From positions 1 through 9,693 of the forward strand of contig CAMBZB010000052.1 in assembly GCA_945872245.1 (NCBI GenBank): a stretch of 9,693 nucleotides of DNA. Reading direction: 5' to 3'. This document shows, one piece after another, positions 1 through 7,139 of the stretch. Under the pieces are notes generated by a model, which had not been told where the DNA came from, did no database searches, and saw nothing but the letters and a program-made list of their open reading frames with translations. This DNA comes from Flavobacterium psychrophilum. Its GTDB lineage: Bacteria; Bacteroidota; Bacteroidia; Flavobacteriales; Flavobacteriaceae. How positions within the stretch are numbered: position 1 is the stretch's first letter; each line of letters starts with the position of its first letter. The position numbers and the translations under genes are program-made.

Positions 1-165
1 ATGTTTAATTTCTCACAGTATTTAGGTTTTTTACTTTTCTTGACCATTCTTACAATAGGATTTTGGTTGATGTTTTTCTTGGTTGGTTTCGTTTCCTATT
101 GGGTAGGCGGAGTTACTTGGGAAAGATTTAAAGAGAGAAAAGCAAAAAAGAAACAATCAGTTTAG
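1..165 (+). CDS. Small hydrophobic membrane protein, possibly 5'-truncated
   Basis: An open frame from an ATG at the first base to a TAG at 163-165 encodes 54 residues. Residues of about 7-38 are strongly hydrophobic (runs such as FLLFLTILTIGFWLMFFLVG), enough for one long or two tightly packed membrane helices. The C-terminal tail from about residue 41 is very basic (ERFKERKAKKKQ), which by the positive-inside rule should face the cytoplasm. I do not recognise a family. The frame is open up to the window edge, so this could be a complete small protein or the C-terminus of a longer membrane protein. A good terminator follows 14 bases after the stop, which supports a real gene end on this strand. 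Confidence 0.55.
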   Translation: MFNFSQYLGFLLFLTILTIGFWLMFFLVGFVSYWVGGVTWERFKERKAKKKQSV

Positions 166-179
166 TCTGATTATCAAAT

Positions 180-216
180 AAAAAAAGGACCCGTAGTAAC
201 TAGTCCTTTTTTTTTT
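180..216. terminator. Bidirectional intrinsic terminator
   Basis: A run of seven As (180-186) plus GGAC (187-190) pairs with GTCC (203-206) plus a run of ten Ts (207-216), across a 12-base loop. The A-run and T-run give a U-tract in both directions. It lies between the convergent stops of the small membrane protein (ending 165, + strand) and the TonB-dependent receptor (ending 221, - strand), so it can serve both. Confidence 0.8.
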
Positions 217-220
217 ATGA

Positions 221-2713
221 TTAAAAATCCATTCCATCGCCATTTTCTCCTCGATTTTTAACTGGTTGTTTTTCTTTTTCGTTTTTCTGATTATTAAATC
301 GATATGTAAAAGAAAGATTGACTTGTCGCGGTCTTCGTTGATATTCCATATAGGTATTAACAATTGGCAAATAGGTTTGAATAATCATTTTATCGGAATT
401 GAATAAGTCGTTTGCATTCAATGAAACACTTGCTTTATTTTTAAGAACATCTTTGCTAAAAGCCATATTGGCGGTTAAAATACCTATACTTTTTCCTTGT
501 GCGGTGTTTTGGGGCGCCTTATACATGGCACTAGTTTGCCATTCTATTTTGTATGGCAATGTCATTTTTGAGGATATTCTAGAAAACCAACTCAAAGCGT
601 CCCTATCAAAATTTTCGTTTATAATTTCATTCGAATTCGCCAATATATACGAATAATCACCTCTTACTTTACTTTGATAAAAGTTAAAATTACCGTTTAA
701 TCGCCACCATTTGTATGGAGAATAATTTGCGTTTAACTCAAACCCAAAGCGATTTTCATCGGATAAATTGATAGGGGTTGTCAAAATCACAGGAGTTTCT
801 AATGTTTCTCCGTTTACAATTGAAGTGACAATTTCTCCATTGGGTCTTTTTATAAATTGAAAATAATCTTTCGTTTTATTGAAGTAAACAGAAGAGGTAA
901 AAGTAATTTTATTCCATTTTGTCATATAACCAAAATCTAGTGCGTCGGTAAAAGAAGGATTGATTTGAGGATTTCCCTGAAATAAATTCACATTACTTGA
1001 ATAACTGACAAATGGATTGATAAATCGAGAACGGGGTCTAGTCACTCTTCGGCTATAGTTGATTGAAAATGAAGTTTTATCAGATGTTTGGTAAGTCAAA
1101 AATACACTTGGAAAAAAGTTGTGATATTTTTTTTTATTAAATTCATTAGTTGTTAATAAGTTGATGTCTATGTTGGAATCTTCATATCTCATCCCTAATA
1201 AGTATGAAAACTTATTGATTTTTGATCCAAATTGGGAGTAGGCCGAATTTATTTTTTCTTTGTATTCTAACTTATTTGTCAGGTTTACATTTGGAATAAT
1301 AATTCCATTCTTATCAAATATTCCAACACTGTAGTCGGTTAACAGTTGATTAAAATCGCCTTTATAGCCCGCTTCAAATTGACTGTTTTTGCCAAGAGGC
1401 AAAACATAATCCATTTGAAACAAGTTGTTAATTTGCGTTTGATAATTTTTAGTAATCTCACTTGAAATGTCATATTCTTGCCCAATTATATAATCTGCAA
1501 TAGTAGAAGAATCATTTTCTGCACCTTTAGAAAATTCAAAGTCTGCGTTAAGTTTATGCCCTTCTTTTATGAATTTTTTCGTGAAATTTGTCGAATATTC
1601 TACCTCATTGCTATTGTTAAGTCTATTATTGAATCTGTTTCTAACAAAATTATTATCAGTTTCATAATTATAATAAATCATATTATCTGGACTAGAACCA
1701 TCACTTTTTCTGTAAGACAAGGAATTTGTCCAGGTTAGGGTTTTACTTAAATACCAGTCCATTCCAAAATTATAATTGTAGCCTTTTCGGCCTCTTTCAC
1801 GATGCCCTCTTTCATTAATCGTTTTTTGAATAGAACCATCTGGATTTAAATAATCAGAATTTGTCAAAGATTTTCCGACAGATTTACTGTCATTATACCC
1901 AAGTGAAGAAAAAAGATTGAAATTTTTACTCTTGAAATTGATGTTTGTCGCCAATCCATAATTTTGAGGAATCCCTAACGTAGTAACAACAGTTCCATTT
2001 AAACCTTTAATTTTACCTCTTTTGAGAATTATATTGATGATTCCCGCACCACCTTCAGCATCGTACCTTGCTGACGGATTTGTGATGACTTCTACTTTAT
2101 CCAATGCGTCCGCGGGGATTGTTTTTAAAGCATTGGCAATATTGATGCTGTTTGCTGGTTTTCCATCTATTAAAATCTTGACGTTTTCGTTACCACGAAG
2201 GCTTACATTACCATCAGCATCTACGGTTACTGAAGGTACATTGTCTAAAACATCGCTGGCAGTTCCGCCTTTTGCCATCATATCTTGACCAACATTGAAT
2301 ATTTTTTTGTCTAATCGTATTTCTACCGCTGATTTTTCAGCCCGAACAACTACTTCGTTCAATTGCGAGGTGTCTTCATCTAAGTTTATTTGGCCTAGAT
2401 TAGTATTTTCTTGGAGATTTTGCTGTTTAATTATTGTCGGTTTAAAAGAGATGAATTCTATTGTGATATCGTAAATTCCTGCACTGACAGCAACATCAAA
2501 CTCTCCTTTTACATTTGTAATTCCTCCTGTTACCATTTTTGGGTTCTTCGGGTTTACGAAAGTTATGGTAGCATATTCAAGTGGTTGACGGCTCACTTTT
2601 TCAATCACTTTTCCAGTAATTTTTATCTTTTTTTCAGGTATTCTTGTTTGGGAAAAATTTAATAACGAAATGCACAAAAAAAAGAATGTAAGTACAGATT
2701 TTGTTTTTTTCAT
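221..2713 (-). CDS. TonB-dependent receptor-like outer-membrane beta-barrel protein
   Basis: 830 residues. Residues 1-22 form a signal peptide (basic MKKTK, hydrophobic core, ending NFSQ) for export to the outer membrane. Residues of about 31-112 fit a carboxypeptidase-regulatory-like beta-sandwich (ITGKVIEKVSRQPLEYATI), the N-terminal extension common in Bacteroidota receptors. The plug follows at about 120-232, with SDVLDNVPSVTVDADGNVSL near 153-172, LIDGKPA near 181-187 and the GGAGIINIILKRG segment near 221-233. The rest is rich in alternating aromatic/polar strands typical of the large C-terminal barrel (outer membrane beta-barrel family), and the last residue is Phe, as is usual for barrels. 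A SusC role is unlikely: it is shorter than typical SusC proteins and no SusD partner is next to it. The substrate cannot be told from sequence; siderophore, metal or peptide uptake are all possible. It lies 98 bp downstream of arsC on the same strand and ends at a strong terminator. Confidence 0.9.
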   Translation of the reverse strand: MKKTKSVLTFFFLCISLLNFSQTRIPEKKIKITGKVIEKVSRQPLEYATITFVNPKNPKMVTGGITNVKGEFDVAVSAGIYDITIEFISFKPTIIKQQNLQENTNLGQINLDEDTSQLNEVVVRAEKSAVEIRLDKKIFNVGQDMMAKGGTASDVLDNVPSVTVDADGNVSLRGNENVKILIDGKPANSINIANALKTIPADALDKVEVITNPSARYDAEGGAGIINIILKRGKIKGLNGTVVTTLGIPQNYGLATNINFKSKNFNLFSSLGYNDSKSVGKSLTNSDYLNPDGSIQKTINERGHRERGRKGYNYNFGMDWYLSKTLTWTNSLSYRKSDGSSPDNMIYYNYETDNNFVRNRFNNRLNNSNEVEYSTNFTKKFIKEGHKLNADFEFSKGAENDSSTIADYIIGQEYDISSEITKNYQTQINNLFQMDYVLPLGKNSQFEAGYKGDFNQLLTDYSVGIFDKNGIIIPNVNLTNKLEYKEKINSAYSQFGSKINKFSYLLGMRYEDSNIDINLLTTNEFNKKKYHNFFPSVFLTYQTSDKTSFSINYSRRVTRPRSRFINPFVSYSSNVNLFQGNPQINPSFTDALDFGYMTKWNKITFTSSVYFNKTKDYFQFIKRPNGEIVTSIVNGETLETPVILTTPINLSDENRFGFELNANYSPYKWWRLNGNFNFYQSKVRGDYSYILANSNEIINENFDRDALSWFSRISSKMTLPYKIEWQTSAMYKAPQNTAQGKSIGILTANMAFSKDVLKNKASVSLNANDLFNSDKMIIQTYLPIVNTYMEYQRRPRQVNLSFTYRFNNQKNEKEKQPVKNRGENGDGMDF

Positions 2714-2771
2714 GTTGATAAGGTTATTTTTAAGACTGTAAGGCCATTTAAGTGCAATTTGGTTTAAGTCT

Positions 2772-2806
2772 CAAATAGTAAGGTTTTAGGGAACTATGAA
2801 TTACAA
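2772..2806 (-). promoter_or_regulatory. Possible promoter for the TonB-dependent receptor gene
   Basis: Read on the minus strand, a TTG (complement of 2804-2806) is followed after 23 bases by TACTATTTG (complement of 2772-2780). This resembles the Bacteroidota TTG / TAnnTTTG promoter but has three rather than two bases between TA and TTTG. It lies about 60 bases upstream of the ATG at 2713 and just past the end of arsC, so the receptor could be transcribed on its own or together with arsC. Confidence 0.3.
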
Positions 2807-2811
2807 AACTG

Positions 2812-3153
2812 TTAAAAAATCATAGCCATTTTTTCAATTGGCCTTGCAATTACTGCATTTTCTCCGTTTATGACGATAGGCCTTTCCATAAGAATCGGAT
2901 ACGAAATCACGGCTTGAATGATTTCTCTATCAGACAATATTTTTCCCTTGAAATTTTCTGTCCATATTTTTTCTTTTTGGCGTATTAATTCAATGGGTTT
3001 AATTCTTAGTTTTTTTATAATTGCTTCCAATTCCGAAAAAGAAGGAATAGCTTCAAGATACTTCACAACTTCGTATTCTTGTCCCTTTTTTTCAAGAAAA
3101 GCCAGGCATTCCCTTGATTTTGTACAACGCGAATTATGATAAATTTGAAGCAT
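2812..3153 (-). CDS. arsC: Arsenate reductase, glutaredoxin-coupled ArsC family
   Basis: 113 residues, matching the 110-140 aa size of the ArsC/Spx thioredoxin-fold family. The catalytic loop is HNSRCTKSRE with Cys10 in the place of the active-site Cys of E. coli ArsC. The three arginines that bind the oxyanion in that enzyme have clear counterparts: Arg58 (ELIRQKE), Arg91 (MERPIVI) and Arg104 (IARPIEK). A single N-terminal Cys rather than a CxxC, together with the arginine triad, favours arsenate reductase over the redox regulator Spx. The reaction is reduction of arsenate to arsenite using glutathione/glutaredoxin or an equivalent thiol donor in the cytoplasm. It is not next to an arsenite pump; downstream lies a TonB-dependent receptor and upstream, divergently, a CPBP protease gene. 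In Bacteroidota such genes are often housekeeping members of the family with untested activity. Confidence 0.85.
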   Translation of the reverse strand: MLQIYHNSRCTKSRECLAFLEKKGQEYEVVKYLEAIPSFSELEAIIKKLRIKPIELIRQKEKIWTENFKGKILSDREIIQAVISYPILMERPIVINGENAVIARPIEKMAMIF

Positions 3154-3260
3154 AAACTGTGATTTAAATTTTTTACAAAGTAAGGGATAAAAACGGAAAA
3201 ATAGGTTATATTCGAATCAACAAATGGTTTAAAAAAAGCAAGCCAAATAAATTCTAAACT
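3154..3260. promoter_or_regulatory. Divergent promoter region between arsC and the CPBP protease gene
   Basis: A 107-bp A+T-rich spacer between divergent start codons. On the + strand, TATATTCG at 3207-3214 matches TAnnTTTG except for one base and lies about 46 bases before the ATG at 3261; no clear TTG is found at the expected distance. On the - strand, TTACTTTG (complement of 3175-3182) is a near-match to the same element about 20 bases before the arsC ATG. Both units must be transcribed from this spacer, but neither element is strong. Confidence 0.4.
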
Positions 3261-4178
3261 ATGTTTATAAATCAGGCCTATAAAGGGGATAATACTTGGT
3301 GGTGGGTATTGATAACCACCTTGCTCACAACAGGAATATTTATTGCCAATTTTATTATGTTTTTCCTTACGTCAAAGGAGCAAATGGATGAAGTTTATAA
3401 AAAAATGGGTGATATGCATGGAATTAAATCATTGATAATTAATTTATCACCTTTTATTTTCTTGTTGGCATTATTGTTTTTCTTGGTTCGGTTTTTACAC
3501 AAAAGAAGCATTCTTTCTCTTACCACTTCAAGAAGTAGAGTAGATTATAAAAGGATCTTTTTTTCTTTTGGGTTGATTGTCTTCTTGACCATTGTAGGCT
3601 TTGCCGTTTCCTATTCTTTTGATAATTCTCAGATAATTTGGAATTTTAACCCGCTGCGATTCACAATATTATTTATAATTAGCATCGCGATGTTTCCTTT
3701 TCAAATAGGTTTTGAAGAATATCTATTCAGAGGTTTTTTGATGCAGCAAATTGGCATTGCTGTCAAGAATAGATGGTTTCCGTTGCTTTTTACTTCAGTT
3801 GTATTTGGATTATTCCACAGTGCCAATCCTGAAGTTTACAAAATGGGTTTTGGGGTTATGGCTTTTTACATAGGAACTGGTTTTTTGTTGGGCATTATGA
3901 CATTGATGGATGAAAGTCTCGAACTAGCATTGGGTTTCCATTTGGGAAACAATTTGATGGCGGCATTATTAATTACCTCTGATTTTTCTGCGATACAAAC
4001 AGATGCAATTTTTAAATATTCTGGAATTGAAAATCCGAATGATATATTAAATGAAATGATAGTTTCGATTCTAATTGTCTATCCGATTATCTTATTTATA
4101 TTTGCAAAAAAATATAATTGGACGAATTGGTCAAGAAAACTTGCCGGTAAAATTGATGCATCAGACACCTACAACTAA
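3261..4178 (+). CDS. CPBP family intramembrane glutamic-type metalloprotease
   Basis: 305 residues with about eight hydrophobic segments (about 14-36, 58-78, 98-118, 132-150, 173-186, 196-213, 222-240 and 265-282). The signature motifs of the CPBP/Rce1-type (CAAX protease and bacteriocin-processing) family are all present: EEYLFR at 152-157, FGLFH at 182-186 with His186, and GFHLGNN at 225-231 with His227 and Asn231. The residues expected for catalysis are therefore intact, and it should be an active inner-membrane endopeptidase; the substrate is unknown. The gene is 21 bp upstream of menE and probably cotranscribed with it, but nothing in the sequence ties its activity to menaquinone synthesis. 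The start is well placed: the MFINQAYKGD opening is followed at once by the first membrane helix. Confidence 0.9.
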   Translation: MFINQAYKGDNTWWWVLITTLLTTGIFIANFIMFFLTSKEQMDEVYKKMGDMHGIKSLIINLSPFIFLLALLFFLVRFLHKRSILSLTTSRSRVDYKRIFFSFGLIVFLTIVGFAVSYSFDNSQIIWNFNPLRFTILFIISIAMFPFQIGFEEYLFRGFLMQQIGIAVKNRWFPLLFTSVVFGLFHSANPEVYKMGFGVMAFYIGTGFLLGIMTLMDESLELALGFHLGNNLMAALLITSDFSAIQTDAIFKYSGIENPNDILNEMIVSILIVYPIILFIFAKKYNWTNWSRKLAGKIDASDTYN

Positions 4179-4199
4179 TTTAAATATAAACACAATATA

Positions 4200-5252
4200 A
4201 TGAGTAATTTAACATACAAGAACATACACAATCGTTTTAAGTTGAATGGCTATCACATTAACCTTGAAGAAATGTTTTATGTGGCTTATTGTTTTATTAA
4301 AGAAGGGGAACCTTTTGAAAAACATATAGGTAATTTTTTGTTAGATTGGTTTGATGAAAAATCCTATATAGAGCTCCCCACTTCAGGATCAACGGGAACC
4401 CCTAAAATTATTAAAATTGAAAAACAGGCGATGCTGGATTCCGCTTTGGCAACAGGGGACTTTTTTGGTTTGCAACCCGGAAATACGATGCTTCATTGCT
4501 TACCAACGAATTATGTGGCTGGTAAAATGATGTTTGTTCGTTCTTTTATTTTAGGATTGGATATGAAATTTGTAGAGCCAAACTCAAATCCGTTAAAAAA
4601 TATTGATGAAAATTTTGATTTTTGTGCTATGATTCCTCTTCAAGCAAAAAATTCATTAAAAAAACTAAGAGAAAAAAAGATTAAGAAATTAATTATTGGT
4701 GGTGTAAAAGTGCACAAAGCACTAGAGCAAGAATTAGTAAAAATACCGATTGAGATTTATGAAACTTATGGAATGACTGAGACCATTACTCACATCGCCG
4801 CAAAGAGGATAGGTGAGGAGGTATTCACTGTTTTGCCTAATGTAAAAGTTTCTGTAGATGAGAGAGAATGTTTAATCATTAAAGCCAAAAGGATTAGTAG
4901 TAAGGAAATTGTTACTAATGATATTGTGGAGTTAATTTCGGACACACAATTTAAGTGGGAGGGAAGATATGATAATGTAATAAATAGTGGCGGAATTAAA
5001 TTGATGCCAGAGCAAATAGAAGAAAAATTATCTACATTAATTCCTAGAAGGTATTTTGTGTCAGGACTAGCTGATGATAATTTAGGTGAAAAAGTTGTTC
5101 TTTATGTTGAAGGTGAGCCTTTTGAAATAGATGAATCTGTTTTTAGTGTTTTGAAAAAACATGAAAAACCTAAAGAAATTGTATTTATCCCAAATTTTAA
5201 ACAAACTGCTACGGGTAAAATAATGAGAAAAGACAGTTTGAGAGGAATTTAA
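4200..5252 (+). CDS. menE: o-Succinylbenzoate--CoA ligase (AMP-binding enzyme) of menaquinone synthesis
   Basis: 350 residues of the adenylate-forming (ANL) superfamily. Core motifs are intact: the P-loop TSGSTGTPK at 61-69, YETYGMTET at 187-195, GRYDNVINSGGIK at 255-267 (hinge and start of the C-terminal subdomain), and ATGKIMRK at 337-344 with Lys340 in the place of the catalytic lysine of the C-terminal subdomain. It should activate o-succinylbenzoate with ATP and load it onto CoA, the step before MenB ring closure. The protein is about 100 residues shorter than E. coli or Bacillus MenE: only about 60 residues precede the P-loop, as is usual for Bacteroidota MenE proteins. The assignment rests on this short architecture and on the family; another acyl- or aryl-CoA ligase is not fully excluded, since no other men gene is in view. 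It is the second gene after the CPBP protease, with a 21-bp gap and no terminator between. Confidence 0.8.
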   Translation: MSNLTYKNIHNRFKLNGYHINLEEMFYVAYCFIKEGEPFEKHIGNFLLDWFDEKSYIELPTSGSTGTPKIIKIEKQAMLDSALATGDFFGLQPGNTMLHCLPTNYVAGKMMFVRSFILGLDMKFVEPNSNPLKNIDENFDFCAMIPLQAKNSLKKLREKKIKKLIIGGVKVHKALEQELVKIPIEIYETYGMTETITHIAAKRIGEEVFTVLPNVKVSVDERECLIIKAKRISSKEIVTNDIVELISDTQFKWEGRYDNVINSGGIKLMPEQIEEKLSTLIPRRYFVSGLADDNLGEKVVLYVEGEPFEIDESVFSVLKKHEKPKEIVFIPNFKQTATGKIMRKDSLRGI

Positions 5253-5272
5253 TAATTTATATTTTCAAGTGC

Positions 5273-5304
5273 CATACTTATAAATCTACTGAATAATAAG
5301 TATG
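5273..5304. repeat. Inverted repeat in the convergent spacer (hairpin 1)
   Basis: CATACTTA at 5273-5280 is perfectly complementary to TAAGTATG at 5297-5304; one more T-A pair makes a 9-bp stem with a 14-base loop. It starts 20 bases after the menE stop. There is no T-run after it, so it is not a classical intrinsic terminator, though it may help end or stabilise the menE transcript. Confidence 0.6.
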
Positions 5305-5342
5305 CGCATTGGTCCATTTATTCAAACTTTTTATGTTGTTGA

Positions 5343-5381
5343 TGATACATTAAGTTTAAAATGTTATGTGCTAATGTATCA
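5343..5381. repeat. Inverted repeat in the convergent spacer (hairpin 2)
   Basis: TGATACATTA at 5343-5352 is perfectly complementary to TAATGTATCA at 5372-5381, a 10-bp stem with a 19-base loop. It lies 53 bases past the stop of the leftward carboxylase gene. The arms resemble those of the neighbouring repeat at 5273-5304 (ATACTTA against ATACATTA). It may be the transcript end of one or both convergent genes; no U-tract supports an intrinsic terminator. Confidence 0.6.
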
Positions 5382-5434
5382 GTTATTTACGCAATAAACC
5401 CAAAAATAGCATTGAAATAGGTGGGTGTTGAAAA

Positions 5435-7060
5435 CTAAACCTGAATAACTCCCAAATTAAATTTCTTTTCGATTGGAGAATGATTGGCCGCTTCAATTCC
5501 CATCGAGACCCAAGTTCGAGTTTCCAAAGGATCAATAATGGCATCTGTCCAAAGCCGGGAAGCGGCGTAATAAGGAGAAGTTTGCTCGTCATAACGTGCC
5601 TTTATTTTGTCAAAAAGCGCCGACTCCTTGGCTTCATCTACGATCTCTCCTTTTGCTTTTAACGCGGAAGCTTCGATTTGTGCCAATACTTTCGCGGCCT
5701 GTGTCCCACCCATAACGGCGAGTTCTGCACTTGGCCATGCCACGATTAATCTTGGGTCGTATGCTTTTCCGCACATGGCATAATTACCTGCGCCATAAGA
5801 ATTGCCGATGATTATGGTGAATTTTGGCACTACCGAATTTGAAACGGCATTCACCATTTTGGCACCATCCTTTATGATCCCTCCCTGTTCTGATTTGGAA
5901 CCCACCATAAATCCAGTGACATCTTGCAAGAAAACCAATGGAATTTTTTTCTGATTACAATTGGCAATAAAACGGGTAGCTTTATCGGCAGAATCGGAAT
6001 AAATAACACCGCCAAATTGCATTTCTCCTGTTTTGGTCTTTACTACTTTGCGTTGGTTGGCAACAATTCCCACAGCCCAACCGTCAATTCTGGCATAACC
6101 CGTTATTAGGGTTTGTCCGTAGCCATCTTTGTAGGCTTCAAACTCTGAATTATCTACCAAGCGATTGATGATTTCCATCATGTCATATTGCTCATTTCGA
6201 GCTTTTGGCAAAATACCGTAAATATCATTTTCATCTAAAGAGGGTTTCGCCGCTTTAATTCGGCTGAAGCCGGCCTTGTCAAAATCACCAATTTTGTCAA
6301 AAATATTTTTAATTTTGTCTAAAGCATCTTTGTCGTCTTTGGCTTTGTAGTCTGTAACTCCTGAAATTTCGCAATGTGTAGTTGCTCCGCCCAGCGTTTC
6401 ATTGTCTATATTTTCTCCAATAGCAGCTTTAACCAAATAACTTCCCGCCAAGAAAATACTTCCTGTTTTATCTACTATCAAAGCCTCATCGCTCATAATT
6501 GGAAGATAGGCACCTCCGGCAACACAACTTCCCATAACGGCAGAAATCTGTGTAATTCCCATACTGCTCATTAAGGCATTATTTCTGAAGATTCGTCCAA
6601 AGTGTTCCTTATCAGGAAAAATTTCGTCTTGCAGAGGTAAAAATACGCCAGCACTATCGACCAAATAAATAATAGGAAGTCTATTTTCCATCGCGATTTC
6701 TTGTGCACGTAGGTTTTTCTTTGCCGTGATTGGGAACCAAGCACCTGCTTTTACAGTGGCATCATTGGCAACAACAATGCATTGCTGTCCTTTGATATAT
6801 CCAATTTTAACCACAACACCACCCGAAGGACAACCTCCATATGCTGCATACATTCCTTCTCCAACAAAACCGCCAATTTCAATCTGTTTTCCTTTGTCAA
6901 GCAAATAATCAATGCGTTCCCGAGCCGTCATTTTGCCTTCGGAATGCAATTTTTGGATGCGTTTTTCACCTCCGCCTAGTTTTACTTTGGCAAATTTTTG
7001 ACGCAAATCTGAAAGAAGGAGTTTATTGTGGTCTTCGTTTTTATTGAAGTTCAAATCCAT
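5435..7060 (-). CDS. Acyl-CoA carboxylase beta (carboxyltransferase) subunit, methylcrotonyl-CoA carboxylase type
   Basis: 541 residues, the usual size of MCC/PCC beta subunits, with two crotonase-like carboxyltransferase halves (about 30-280 and 290-530). Visible motifs are GKMTARERIDYLLD at 42-55, the oxyanion/CoA site GSCVAGGAYLP at 177-187 in the N-half, QDVTGFMVG at 379-387, and GNSYGAGNYAMCG at 419-431 with WPSAELAVMGG at 442-452 in the C-half. The GAGNYAMCGKAYDPR stretch is of the methylcrotonyl-CoA (MCCB) type, unlike propionyl-CoA carboxylase, which has a different sequence there. The protein would transfer carboxylate from carboxybiotin to an acyl-CoA, probably 3-methylcrotonyl-CoA in leucine breakdown. 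No biotin carboxylase or biotin carrier subunit is in the window, so its alpha partner must be encoded elsewhere. It is downstream of lpxD on the same strand with a 79-bp gap that may hold its own promoter. Confidence 0.88.
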   Translation of the reverse strand: MDLNFNKNEDHNKLLLSDLRQKFAKVKLGGGEKRIQKLHSEGKMTARERIDYLLDKGKQIEIGGFVGEGMYAAYGGCPSGGVVVKIGYIKGQQCIVVANDATVKAGAWFPITAKKNLRAQEIAMENRLPIIYLVDSAGVFLPLQDEIFPDKEHFGRIFRNNALMSSMGITQISAVMGSCVAGGAYLPIMSDEALIVDKTGSIFLAGSYLVKAAIGENIDNETLGGATTHCEISGVTDYKAKDDKDALDKIKNIFDKIGDFDKAGFSRIKAAKPSLDENDIYGILPKARNEQYDMMEIINRLVDNSEFEAYKDGYGQTLITGYARIDGWAVGIVANQRKVVKTKTGEMQFGGVIYSDSADKATRFIANCNQKKIPLVFLQDVTGFMVGSKSEQGGIIKDGAKMVNAVSNSVVPKFTIIIGNSYGAGNYAMCGKAYDPRLIVAWPSAELAVMGGTQAAKVLAQIEASALKAKGEIVDEAKESALFDKIKARYDEQTSPYYAASRLWTDAIIDPLETRTWVSMGIEAANHSPIEKKFNLGVIQV

Positions 7061-7093
7061 ATTAAAATTTTATTTATCTAAAAGTAGGGAGGG

Positions 7094-7125
7094 CTAAATT
7101 ACAAAACCATTGTAACAAAACACAA
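7094..7125 (-). promoter_or_regulatory. Possible promoter of the acyl-CoA carboxylase gene
   Basis: On the minus strand, TTG (complement of 7123-7125) is followed after 21 bases by TAATTTAG (complement of 7094-7101), one mismatch from TAnnTTTG. Spacing fits the Bacteroidota promoter type, and it lies about 34 bases before the ATG at 7060. It would allow expression independent of lpxD. Confidence 0.35.
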
Positions 7126-7139
7126 CTTAATGGGGATAA

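Noticed and set aside
399..656. Open frame of about 85 codons on the + strand inside the receptor gene, and similar frames at 1478-1738, 2022-2288 and 2411-2662
   Set aside because: They are antisense to a well-supported receptor gene, show no family features and have no start signals of their own.
221..2713. SusC-type glycan importer
   Set aside because: The protein is shorter than typical SusC, no SusD lipoprotein gene is adjacent, and its plug and barrel fit the general outer-membrane beta-barrel family better.
2812..3153. Spx-type transcription regulator instead of arsenate reductase
   Set aside because: The arginine triad (58, 91, 104) matches arsenate reductases, and the CxxC typical of many Spx proteins is absent.
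5924..6979. Several + strand frames opposite the carboxylase gene
   Set aside because: Antisense shadows of a conserved coding region; compositions look like complements of the carboxylase codons.
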